Shown here: positions 49,937-63,328 of the stretch, piece by piece
Layout: the number at the start of each line of letters is the position of its first letter
Numbering within the stretch: the stretch's first letter is position 1
Assembly (NCBI GenBank): GCA_024760905.1
Contig: CM045750.1
Span: 17,461,919 to 17,525,918, forward strand
Reading direction: 5' to 3'
Origin: Plotosus lineatus
Taxonomy: Eukaryota > Chordata > Actinopteri > Siluriformes > Plotosidae
DNA length: 64,000 nucleotides
Program-made: the position numbers and the translations under genes
Notes under the pieces: generated by a model
Told to the model about the DNA's origin: nothing
What the model saw: only the letters and a program-made list of their open reading frames with translations
Databases searched by the model: none

Positions 49937-52900
49937 ATAAGGATGAACTCTATAATGATGTACAGGTAACTGCAAATGGTAGATTGTCTGTTAAGGAAAA
50001 ATTTTCATACTGAAATATTACACCACCATCTTTCAAAAAGCGAGAGGATAAAAACACTAGGTTTTAAAAGTTTTCAAAGAAACTGTCCTTGAAAGATTTT
50101 ATTAAGGCTTAAAAGCATTTGAAAAAATTAATTAAATAAATGTTTAGTGGGAAAGTGAAATGTTATCTCAAAGCAATTCAGAGTAGCCTTTCAAGCGTTA
50201 ACTGAATGACCATATTAGAATAAAAGTGAATATTAAACAGTACAGGTGCTGTAAATAGACCATTTAAAGACATTTGCAATGAACTCTATTGATTGCGCGG
50301 CGGTTGTGTCAACCTTCATCTCCTTGGCAGGAATAAGGGCAGATAATGAGGTTCCGGTTAAATATTCACCACTTATGAGGAAAAACACATTCCAGCAAGG
50401 CCAAGAGCACTCACTGTGCCCTCCAATATATTTTGTATGGTCTAATTAACCTTGTAAGCAATCTCAATTACTATAGGCCCAGGGAAGCAGTGACTGCACA
50501 CTCCTTTAAGCAAGTCTGTTATCCTTTTAGAAAAGGATCCAAGGAGGTAGCCTCGGACAACTGAACTCTCGACTTCATTTGTCTTTGGCCAAGTTTGATG
50601 GCTCTGCATTTAAAAACCCATTCAATCTTATAAACCAAAAATTAAATGTACTCAACTGTGATGGTCCTCTATGCATCTGCTATTTATATGCTAATTTCCT
50701 CTCTTACTGCGAAGGTCTTGCAAATTATTACAGCAAACCAATAACTCAGGTGTATGGACTGGCGGACTCGCTAGCGACTGAATGGAATGAACCGCTTAGA
50801 GGCTTACAAAAGCAGGCCAGGCCACCCCAGGAGGGGAAAAAAAAAAAAAACCCATACACTTCACCCAGCATTGTCTCTGGAGATAATTTAGTGTTTTCTT
50901 TGCCACAAAGCAACTCTTCAAGACAGCACTCGCTTTAAAAGCACACAACTTTGCATGCATTATGCCAGTAAAATGCAGAAGTGTATTTTGAGACGCCGGT
51001 CCTCATCAGTTGTGACTATCGGCCTTTAATCGAAATAACCTTGCTACAGAGAACCTCAGGAATACAAAACTAGAGATGCTTTTTTTTATTTATTTAAATA
51101 AAATAGGTAAATTGTATAAATACTTTTAAAAGTATTATTTGATTTAAATTAAATTAAAATATGATTTAAAAGACTGTGTAATGACTTTAATGGAAAAGTG
51201 AAGGTTAAATGGCGATTAAAGGGTGATGTGATGATTGGTGAAAAGGTGTGTGATGTAGATAAACAGTAGTTGATGGATGGAGGTCTCTTAATTTACCACA
51301 GTTTAATGGGCCCTCTCAGAGCCTCCTGCCACCTGGGGATTCTGGTAAATGAGACCTCAAAGCCCTTAGAACCTAGACAGTTTTCCCCTGGGATTAAATT
51401 CAGGCAACCTATGCATATGACCAGGAATTGTACTACAACACAGGTATTTACTACCAGCACATTATTAAAGCTATTTTAAAACTTTAAAACTGTAATAGAA
51501 TAAAACTTGAATGTAAAGAAATACTTGCTTAGGGATTAAAAAAAAAAAAGAAAAAAAAAAAAAGTGTGCTGTAGAATAACCCAAAATGTAATCATGTGTG
51601 CTTTATAGCGAAGCTCATTGCTTACATCCATCTTAATAAGGAATTACCTTTCTACAAGTGCTGCAAAACACATTGTAAAGAATCCCTGATAGGTTTGGAA
51701 TGAAGTAAGAAACCTAGATAGACATGGTTTATCTTACGTTAGCCAATGGGGGAGAATAAAATGCACTGAGACCCATCAATTATTGCTCTTCCGCTCCATC
51801 CTGATAAGATGCCTTATCGGTGTAAACAATGCAGTACTCCCCCTGGCCGAATGGTAAATGCGCACCTCTTTTGGGAAGTTGAAAAGGTGGCTGCTCTACA
51901 AATTCAGGGTGCTTAACACAAAACCCCTGTGACTAATAATTTAGCGCAGGGTGTGCAATAACTGCACAGTGAAGCCGAGCAACCCTGGATGAAATGTCAG
52001 TGGCTACATTTATCTGATGCACAATGTAGGTGTGACAGTTCAGCAGTAATGAGTGCTATGCGTACTGAATATCCACGATTAATACAGTATATACGACACC
52101 GGAATAGCAATTTTGATTGGGTCATAATCTTGGGATCAATAATTATTCATAGAATGTGGAGTGGATCCTTTCAAACACTTTTTTTTTTATAAAAAAAAAA
52201 ATCTAATCTATTTTTACATCTTTAATCAATTCATGCATTTTATTTGTTTACAATGTGGATTATGTCTGTTACATATACAGTACGGGGGGGATGATACACT
52301 CTGACTGGTTGACTACTTCAGAATAGCACACGGGTTTCTTTGTGGGTTTGTTGGCCCTGCAAAGGACTGGCAAGTTATTATACAGTGTGTGCTGAGAAAG
52401 GCTCCAACCTTAAGTGGGTTGGTCAATGAATGAGTTTATGGTTTAAAACTGGTTGCATATACAGTAGAAGTTGTTTAATTTTCACTCATTTCAGCAGGAA
52501 TTTACAAAAAAAGAAAATAATTTTCTATCCCATGTTGAGGCCACGATAAAGGAAATAAAGTAATGTAACACTTTTAAGGGTAAAAAGGAAAAACTAATTA
52601 TGATAAAGGACTTCAAGTTGTTTCTTTATCACAAAGCTTTGGCTTTTTGCATGGGAAATGGCCGCTGGCAGTGATAAACCGTTCCAGGGTGCAGTAAGGC
52701 GCTTTGTCAATGTCACTTCCTGCCGTTCACTTTCACTAGCCTGCTCCCTTTCGCTCAGTTAAAAAGGCAGATATCATGTGTCATAATGATGTGTCTCCTA
52801 GCTGTTAGGTGTGTCCCATCCGCACCTGCAGAGCAATGATCTCCATTACGAGCCTTGTGCCTCACTCAATGAGCTAATCTCAGGTCTGATGCATTATCCT

Positions 52901-55900
52901 TCAGCAATATAGTCAGCACGTTCGCAAATGTTCAATTTGTTCATTGCTGTGGCACTTTAGCTGGGATTTTTGTCATCATTCTGAAGATATAACTCTGTAG
53001 CTTGTGATTGGAGTTAAATTTCAATGTCTTCCAAAGAAATGTGATATACATCCAGCATCTAAAACATTCGCCAGTATAACAATGCCATTTCCGGAGTCAA
53101 GGACCGAAAATGAGATCTGTTTCGATGATACAGTTAAAATTCAGATTCCCCTACTGTGCAAACTATGTGATGTTTTTTTTCATCAAGCTTTACATTAAAA
53201 TTAGCATTTCATTGTATAACTAACTCTCCCTGAACACTCGACAGTGTCATGTGTTTTGAAATGGCGCCCTCTCTTGGACCTTTCTGATAAAGCAACAATA
53301 TCGGTTTGTATACTGAGAGGACTCACCACTCTTCTGTTCCTTGTTTTGTAGTCAATATGAAGCTCATCATGTTTCCTCAAAACATTCTCAAGAGATTTTT
53401 TGAGATCAGTGACTCGTCTCATCAGCGACTCCTCTACGCCGACTTTGGTAAAAACCTGGAGATCAATCCCAATTCAAATGATATACAGAGTTAGGGTTCT
53501 CTTTTAATTTTATACATCATACAGTTTTGAGCATTAAATGGCATTTTGATGGTTTTTTTTAATTAAAATAATAAAAAACAAAATGTGCAAATATGAATGT
53601 GGCGTACAGTGGCGTAGTGATTAGCACTTCCTTCCTAAAGTAACAAGGCCCTAGGCTCGAGTCCTACCCTCAGGCATTTCTCCCTGGGTTTCCTCCAGGT
53701 ACTCCAGTTTCCACCCACAGTTCAACATGAGAATTAGGCTAATTAGCTCTTCCCAACTACCCTAGATGTAGATGCAAGTGTCAACAGTTGTGTGTGTTGA
53801 TTTGGTGAGTTTCCTATTGAGTGTATCCTGCCTTCACCCAGTATCAGTTGAGCTAGGTACAGTCTACCCCTGGTAGTACGAGGCAAAAAAAAAAAAAAAA
53901 AAATTAAAAAAACCCACAACTAACAAGTAAAATGCTAATCATGGCTTATGCAAATTATTAGAACCATTACAAAAATTAGTGCAGTGTGCAGACATTTTAC
54001 GAAACCAGTCAGGAATTTTGCATAACTCTTCTTCCTATTGCGCCTAAAATTCTGGTACACTCCTTCCTGTCTTGCATGCACGCTTAAAGTGAAATGAAAG
54101 GCAAGCCTTCCAAACTCTCCTGTTACACATTAGCATACGGTATGCATATTTTTACTTAGCATTATGAAGTTGCAATATACTAAAAAGCTATTTAAAATAT
54201 TTACATGCAAATTAGTTCTCTGTTGCTAGTGGAAACAAGAGGGTCACATGACTTTTTCCAAACTTTTCACATTACAATGTTTCCTCAAGTTTACCCCAAA
54301 AATATGTTTTGCTGCTAAATTGACAAATCTATGCCTAAAAAAACCAAATTCTTGAGTATATTTAATTCTACTAAAAATCAAGTTTGAGGTTTACCTGAAT
54401 CCAGGACTGGACAGCAGGAAGGTATCTACTACAGATGAGTCTGTGCAGGTCTCTCATGGTGTTCACTATGGCTTCGTTATCTTCAGTCTCCTTCACATTC
54501 AGCTCTGCGGATAAAGGTTTGTTCTCAAATATACAACAATATGGTCCAATTGTGAACAGTGTGCGATACCTTTCGAATATTAACAGAACTCAGGATCAGG
54601 ACGGTATAAATAGAAATCAACAAACTATTCATTTTATTTGCCACTAAAAAAAAAACCTATCCAAAACTTGTCTTTGACCAACTGTCCAAAAGCTAGAAAC
54701 AGTAGGAGGGTGCAAACTTCTACCATGGCTCTGAACAGACCATGCTGTTGACAACTTTGGTGATAGAGCTCATGTAGATTTTATGCTGTAATTTTTGGAG
54801 CAGGATTGTAGTCTGTCATGCTTCTGATTTCGGTGTTTGCTCCATGAACATTAACCTACCGACCTGCGTAGATTGTGTTGGGGTTTTTTTTCTGGGAGAG
54901 TCCGAGTAGTGGTGCATGAAACTTCAAAAAAATAAATAAAATTAATTTGTGATAAACCTGATTTTTTTATTGCTCCCCATCACCATGCAAATCAGTAATA
55001 CAGTGGTACCTCACCTTACGAAAGTCTCACCAAATAAAAAATTCAGGTTACGAAACGCATTTTACTAAAAAAAAATTTTCTCTGGATAAGAAACAAGTTC
55101 GTTACGAAAGCGCCATCTTAAAAATTAAAACGCGCTCTTCAAACATTGCACGAGCTGCTCTCCCATCAATGACGTTCAAACATCCAGCCCCGCTGGCCTC
55201 CCATTGGCTAGGAGGGATGACGCAGCTCCCTCTTATTGGCTATCTACCAACATCCCACACCGCTGGCCTCCCATTGGCTCAGAGGGATGACGCAGCTCCC
55301 TCCCATTGGCTATTATGGAGCTGCATCTACCATAATGCTTTTTGTGTAAAGGACAGAATTACTGTTGTTTCATGCTTTATTTCTTGACTCAGGCTTTTAG
55401 CCTTCCATAAACATCTGTAAAATTATAACTCTGCTAAGCGCGCGTGTGTGATTTCTGGTGCGAGCGAGAAGAAGAAATGGGCTCGAGTGATATCGCAAAG
55501 GAATATGCCCAAACTCGTCAACCATCGGTACGATATTGAAGCAGAAGGAGGTCTTAAAAGGTAAGGTAGCCTTTTATAATTTTTAAAGGGTTTATGGGGT
55601 ATTATTGGGGGCCTTAAAACGAATCACATGTTTTACATGTAAAATGCGGTTCAATTTACGAAAAATCCAGGTTAAGAAAAAGGCTCTGGAACGGATTAAT
55701 TTCGTAAGGTTAGCGGTACCGCTGTTTTTCCTTGGCTAAGGCAGTCATGCTATTCACAAAGAATTCTTGATTGCACTAATTTACTAGTATTAGGCCTCAT
55801 TCTTTTAGTAAAGTTGGGTATAGGTATAAAATTGAGTGCAGGCGTAACTAAACCATTTCCACAATATTTATAAAAATTCTAAGCAAATTATCTCCATGAC

Positions 55901-58206
55901 TGTTGACCCATACGTGCCAATAAACCTTCATGATGCCATTGAGAAAAGCAGGAAGTCATAGGCAGTCCAATGCTGGTACGCATGAGAGTGTAAGCCACAC
56001 TGCAGATTTGTTACTTAGTGCTTGCTCTAATGCACCGCAGTTAAAAGATGATGCGCTGGGGAAAGCAGAATTGATTTATATACACAAACTGAGCTCATTT
56101 TCTTCAAAGTGAGCATTCTTCAATGAAGGATTTCTTTTTTCCGTATTTAATCATTTCTTTGGTTAAAACTTTTAATATGAACTGATGAGTTTTTCTTTAA
56201 AGAAATATTCCTTATGATTGTGTGTGTAATGGAAATAGATGAGCTACTTATACTAGACCTAGTGATCTGCATATAAAAGTGTAGTAACCACCACAATCTA
56301 TACGAGTTGAAAACTGATCAATCAAGGTCCACAGTCTTCTTCTGTATTTGCGTAAATCTATAAATAAGAACTTTTTTCTGAAAAAGGATTTTCATGAATA
56401 CTGTACCTCATTTCATGTAAATGCTCCTAAAAACAATTAACGAATAAATCCTTTCGTATCCAGCTTGATTAATGAGGCCCAATGCTTTGTGCTAAATGCT
56501 TCGTCTTGTTGCTGCTGATCAATTTTTGGCCATTACTCAGACATGATGCTACAGACTGATGCTTTATTCTAATGTGTTGCTCATTTAGACACACATTACT
56601 TCCATTAGCTGCATTTGTTTCGAGTTCTCGGATTTTAGACTGTTTTCTGGATATTAGAAGACACAGCAATATTAATATTTTGTTCGTGGTCACTACAGGT
56701 TTACTGACAAAATGAAAATAGAATTGCTACGAGAGTAATGTTGTATCCGAAAAAAAACATTAAGCTGTTAGCTTTCCAACTACTAAAACCTTATGTTTCC
56801 TCCTCTACATGACAAATAATTATCAATGCATTACCCATTCGTTTTCATTAGGGTATACAGCTTTCTTTTTTATATGCGCTATATCAGCATACATATACAC
56901 AGGGATCCCTCACTTTCCGAGGTTAAAGGGGATCGAAACACAGACCCCCGCGTGACCGTCGATTTCCGCGTAGTAGAATCGACCCCCCCTGACTGACGTA
57001 TACGTACATGTATGTGTGTATATAATATCAATAAATACATGTTCAACACTAAAAATGCTTATAAAAACAATTAAAACATTCAAATATAATGCATAAGATG
57101 TAAATAAAATATAAATACACACACATACAGATGCACACCTAACATAAAAATGTTAATACTGTAGTTTTGTTGGGTTGTTTTTTATTAATTTATTTTTACA
57201 TAACTAGCCTTGTTTTGCAGCATTTTCCTTAACTTTTTTTCCCTATTTTTCAATGAATATTTTTGAAAAACCCGCGAAGCACTGAAGACGCAGAAACTGG
57301 AGCACTAAGTAGCGAGGGATCACTGTATTATATTTTAGATATACAGGGATCCCTCACTTTTCGCGCTTAATTGGGACCGAGATCCCCACGCGACCATCGA
57401 AATCTGTGAAGTAGGATCACCCCCCCCCCCGAATGACGTATACGAACATATATGTGTATATAATAGCCATAAATAAATATTCAATATAAAATATAAAATT
57501 AAATATATAATATCCATAAATACATATTCAATGCTATAAATGCTTATAATAACAACAATTAAACATTAAAAAAAAATAACACAACATGTAAATAAAATAT
57601 AAATACACACACAAACTGATGGTATTGCATGAGAAGACGACGACACACATACATACACGCGCAGATGTGCGTGCACACACAGATGCAACAGAGTAAGTAG
57701 TTTTGATGGGAGATTTTGGGTTGTTTTTTTGTTGGTTTAGGAGGGGTTCTTGTTTTTTTTGCATAATTGGCCTTGTTTTTGTGGTATTTCCCCCCTATTC
57801 TTCCTTAATTTCCTTATTTTTTAATTCGATGAATATTTCTTTATTTATTTTTTGAAAACCGCAATGCACTGAAGCCATATGAATTGAAGCGCGAAGCAAC
57901 GAGGGATCCCTGTACATGCATGTATATTTGCAAATTGCATCTGTATATTGCTCCTATGTAAATTAATGCTAATTTACTCTCACCCTTACACGGCCCATAT
58001 CCGTATATAACTGCTCACATAACTTACGGTATTTTCACATAATCTTTACACGACTATTCACACCTTATATGCTGCCCTTATCTGTACATAATGTACTTAC
58101 TGTATATATGCACTTGCTGCTTTCTGCACTTCTGATTGGATGTTAAACTGTATTTCGTTACTCTGTTCATATGTAATGACAAAGCTGAATCTAATCTAAA
58201 AAATCT

Positions 58207-58242
<36 letters not shown>

Positions 58243-61200
58243 TTCAAAAGACAAGGTGAATATTACTGAATATTCTATTCAGGACGATTCAGTGATATCC
58301 CCAGAGCCTACAGCAAATAATTTCTTTAGTGTTGGCACATAAGAAAAGCAAATTCGAATGAGAATTATTAAGGTTAATATTTACCATTTTAAAGCGTGGC
58401 AGCAGTCACATGCACTTGGTTTTTCTTCGGAAGTAACATCAACCAGTCTTCAGTGTACAGTACTCATTCAAACAAGAAACTGGCTGTGCCCCATGAAGGT
58501 GTTTTAGTATGTAGCCCAAGAGAAATAAGAATAAAAATAGTCCATAGGTGTGCAGACACTCCCACTGAAAGGACCACTTCATAATATGTGAATATAGAAC
58601 AAGCATAGCAAATCTGAAGCGGTCTCAGCATTCAGCAAGTAAATATCCAGAAACCTAATTTATAGCTTTGCATCTGTTACCTTGAATAGTAAGTCAAGTT
58701 TACTCACACAAACTCATCCTAGTACTTATAGTAGTGAACAAGCATACCAAGGTTGAAAGTGCCAGCTTCAAAGCAGGGCAAGGGAATGACTGGAAACGTA
58801 TTGTACAGTTTGGCCTCTGTTTCCTTGAAAAGTAGGTCAAGGTCACTCGAACACAAATAAATCCTAGCACTCATAGTTGTGAGCCAGCACACCAAGTATA
58901 AAAAAGCCCCTGCTTCAGCACACGGCAAGCAAATGTCCGAGAAAACTAAAGTGTGGATCGTGGAAAGTGTGGACAGGCAGATAAACAGACTGAACCCACT
59001 CCGATAGCTTCTGAGCCACTTTTTGTGTGAAAGCCAGCAAACTAGTTAGATTTTTATTGTTTATTTTTACATTTTAATGCATAAAGCGATGACATCATTT
59101 GCTTCAAGTCTTAGCCATGCAATATAAGAATTTAAGATTATTAATTTGGGGATAGTGGACTAATCAGATAACTCCATTTGCTGGCAGTACATACTCAATT
59201 ATACACCTTAGGTTTGGTGGACGCTCATGAATCGAATGTCACTATTCAACGACACTCCCCTCACTGTCAGCGCATAACTGTTAATTATCCTGTGGCAAAG
59301 AAGCCAATCAGATCATACCATTCCTGAGAAGTATACTAAACTTATTTATTTGGAGCTCAAATCATCATTACCTTTCATAAACCTTTCTAACAAAATAGTA
59401 ATTTAGGAGCTTGGGTTACATGGAGACCTCAAATTACCATTACGGTTTGTAGTCCTACAATAAAAGGTATAATGATAATAACCAATCAGAGAGAACCGCA
59501 ACCAACCTGAGGACACATTCACATCCAGCTGATACGTATGGGACATCAACCCAGAGCTACGGATAAACACATCCTCGTCCACGCCTTCATTAGTGTCGCT
59601 CTCTCCACTGGAATCTTCTTTCTTTTCATTGTTGGTTACCGCTGAGGTCCTTCCACCCTCTTTGTTAAGGTCCTTACTGCAGCAAGGCTGTTCATCCCAG
59701 ACATCCGTGTTCTGTTGACACTCAGTGCGAGCTTCAGTACTTTTCTCACCGACTGCAGTCGGCTCAGCGCTAAAAAGATTGAAAGTGTCTGGAACGATCA
59801 AGGTCATGCAGTTGTTCATCTCAGTCAGAGATTCCTCGATCTCTGAAGTCATTTCTGAGGAGAAATGGCATTCAGTTATTAAAAATGTTAACCCAGCCAA
59901 AAAAGTCATCTCAGAATAATTTAGGTTTATTCGTCACGAAAAACAATTACAACAGCAAAACTGTTGAAAAGAAATTCTGGCTGACCTTCCATCTCCTGCT
60001 TGGCCTTTTCAATCTTTTCCTTATAAATTCTCTCCAGTCTTTGCTGTTTTTCCTCCTGCCTCTTTCTTTCAGCCAACGTTCTTCCTTCAATATCCCGAAA
60101 GTCCACCTGAGGAAAATGAGGAAGGACACATGAAATGAAAATAAGAACACAGGGGTCCAGATGCTCCCATTGAAAGGACCTTTTCGTAAATGTGCCAATA
60201 TAGAAGCATACCAAGTTTTAAAGCCAAAGCTTCAGCGCAGTGCAAGAAATATCCAGCTATACACAAGTTCCCCTCTGTGACCTTGAAACGTAAGTCAAGG
60301 TCATTTACACACAAACTCACTCTATTAGTCATAGTAGTGAAGCAGTATACCAAGTTTGAACATCCTAATTTTAGTGTGTGGCAAATAAATGTCCGGAAAC
60401 TTAGAATGTGACAGACAGACGGACAGACAGAGCCCATTCTTATGCTTATAAAAGCACTCAGAGCGCAAACCTCCTGCAACACCATCTAATCCCTCACAAA
60501 AACCAAAACTTGAAGTTAGGTTTAAAAATGGAGTGAGACGCAAGTTTCAATGCTCCTGTTCTAGTCACCTTTTTATTTTTCTTCTGGTATGTAATTTTTA
60601 AAAATTTAAATTAGTAACTACGTTGAAAAAATTGCCCCCTAAATTTAAATCTGGAGGCAATGCCACCATGGTAGTGCAGAGGCATACCTCTTTAACCACC
60701 GTCGTGGTGAATCTTTTCTCCAGCAGGACGACCCCATTATCAAGCTAAATCCAGGCACAACCTCCAGCAAGAGCTTGCCTTCCATTAAAGTGGGGGGGGT
60801 GGATCATCCTTCCTCACAATATTAAACAATACTTTAAACAGTCCTGGATCTATAATTTGATCCGGAGCATCTCCAAAATCTAATGGTGTTTTCTTTGTCC
60901 AAAACCCCACCTCTGCTGGGGCCTCTTGTAATATGATGATTCCAAAAGAACTGTTCATCCACCTGTGAAAGAATCATTAAAAAAAATTCCTGGATCCAGA
61001 ATTTGGTCAATAATCTAATACAGTTTTCTTTGTCCAAAGCTCCATCTGCCTCTGGCAAAAATTCCATAAGCTTCCGCACACAATGTGCTATATACAAACA
61101 ACTGGGGGTTAAACATAACCTCCTTGACCAAGCCAGCAACAAGCTGTGATAATTGCACAGACAAACAAATAGAAGAAAAACATCAGCAATTGGCTATATC

Positions 61201-62923
61201 ATTATTTGTGTCAGGAGGCACAGTGACGTCGTGATTAGCAAAACCAATTCATAGCAGGAAGGTTCTGGGTTTGAGACCCGGGCTCGGCGAGGGCACCTTT
61301 GTATGGAGTTTGCATGTTCTCCTTATGCTTGCTGGGGTTCCCACTGAGTAGTCAGGTTTCCTCCTACTGTCTAAAGACATGCACATTAAGACAATTAGCT
61401 GTTCGAGATTTCCCCCAGTTGAGTGTGTGAATGGTTGCATGTGCGGTGGTACCCTACCTTTGCCCAGAGATGGCTGAGATAAGCTCTGAATGAATGAAGT
61501 TAGAATGAAGAGAGCTACAGTACATTCCATTATTTTACATACAGTACTTGGCTCATTTTCTGTTGGTGGACGTGGTCGTACATGTACACCAAACCATCTG
61601 TACTCCTAAAATGAGTTTATACCCAGAATGTCACTGCAAGTAATAATTTGTGTTATAAGCATTCAAAATCCTATGACCTTGATTTTGACCTTTTGAGGTC
61701 ACCTGAGGCCAAAAAGGATTATGCAGTTGGAAATCATGGACATGGTTTCTGATTGGTCCTTCACTGCATCTAAGGGTCTATGCCATCTTGTTTTTGAGAT
61801 ACAACAATTCCAGTTTTAACATGGGAAATGTTAGACTCCAAAAAATTGTGACCTTGTTCTGACCTTCATCTTTCACCTTGAACTTCCACAATTACATCAT
61901 GTCTGGGACTCAAGTAGGGTTGTGTTCCCACCAAGTTTGGAGAAAATCCTTCTATGGGTGTGGTCAGGATTTTGTTCACAAACAAAACCGATGCTACTGG
62001 TTACAATACCGCCTCCAAACCTCTGTTTTCTGGTGAATTAATAATAAAACTATTTTAAAAGACGTCAACATAAATAACAGCCATCAAAGTCTTGCACTGA
62101 ATAAAAGAAAATAACCCTGACAATAACCTAAGGTGTGCAGTCATTCCGTTTATGTTAAAGCATCACGCATACGTTACCTTTTTAATTTGCTTTAGAAAGT
62201 GATAACCCAAAGCCAGCTTCTTGTAAGCTTCCCCATACGTGGTGTGCCAGGCTTGAACAGTCTGGATGGCTTGGGTCTTCAGCTTCCTGGCCACTTCTTT
62301 AGGAGGAGGTAATGGCTGCTCGAGATCTGTCTCAACCGTTAACTCCAAGAACTCTTGCAGGTTATTTACCAAGAGAACTCGGAAATGATGAGAACGGCTG
62401 AAAAGCTCAGTAACCATTTGGAAGGCAGAGAAGCGAATCTCGGCGTGATCCTCACTTAGCTGGGTCATGACAAGATGATAGAAATGATCGATGTAGTCGT
62501 TGGAAAGCCTGGAGGGAGGAATGAGCATTAAAGCTGAGATTGGTAACTTTGTAAAGTATAAATTCGTTCAAATTCTCTCTCCATTCCAACAGCAACCAAT
62601 AATTTCTGAGCTATGAAAAAGGTCAGAAAAAAAATAAGTCACGAAAAATAAGGCCACTGTAATCCTGTAAAACGGCAGCCAATCACTGCCTCACAGGTCA
62701 CTGGGAAATAACCAATCAGATGCTCCCATGGCACCCTGCTTGTACACAAACTAGCAGTCAGAGTAGGGCTTGTGTGTATGTATATGCATCGGGGTTCTTT
62801 GGAAGGACCTCTAAGTGCAGGCAAGGGTTTAGCCATGACCCTGAAAAGATGCTTTCAAAATTTGTGAGCGTTCAATATTACCAACCCCAGCATTAAGGAA
62901 AATGAAATACAAGTGTAATACAT

Positions 62924-62986
<63 letters not shown>

Positions 62987-63031
62987 TACATATACATATA
63001 TATATATATATACACATACATACATATATAC

Positions 63032-63080
<49 letters not shown>

Positions 63081-63143
63081 TATACATATATCCATATATA
63101 TATATACACACACACATACATATATACACACATATATATACAT

Positions 63144-63180
<37 letters not shown>

Positions 63181-63292
63181 CACACACACACACACACATA
63201 TATATTATATATATACATACACACACACACATATATATATAAAAATATAATATACACACATATACATATTATATACATATATATATATATAC

Positions 63293-63328
<36 letters not shown>

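Larger units (their letters stand above)
42252..53326 (-). other. uvssa intron 6 (11 kb)
   Basis: 42,250-47,800 and 49,720-53,320 are mostly non-repetitive; 47,818-49,710 is a LINE/SINE cluster. Repeat-free blocks with homeodomain-type cores lie at 44760-45060, 50280-50530 (GTCTAATTAACC) and 51700-51900. Fragments near 44440 and 46000-46350 look like one diverged repeat (GAGGTTTG, GATCAAATTCTG). Poly-C at 45113-45127 and (CA)n at 49902-49933. Confidence 0.75.
54505..59506 (-). other. uvssa intron 4
   Basis: 5 kb, mostly mobile elements: family A copy 5, family B copies 3 and 4 and tandem unit repeat J (58560-58950). 55750-56880 shows no recognised repeat. Confidence 0.8.
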
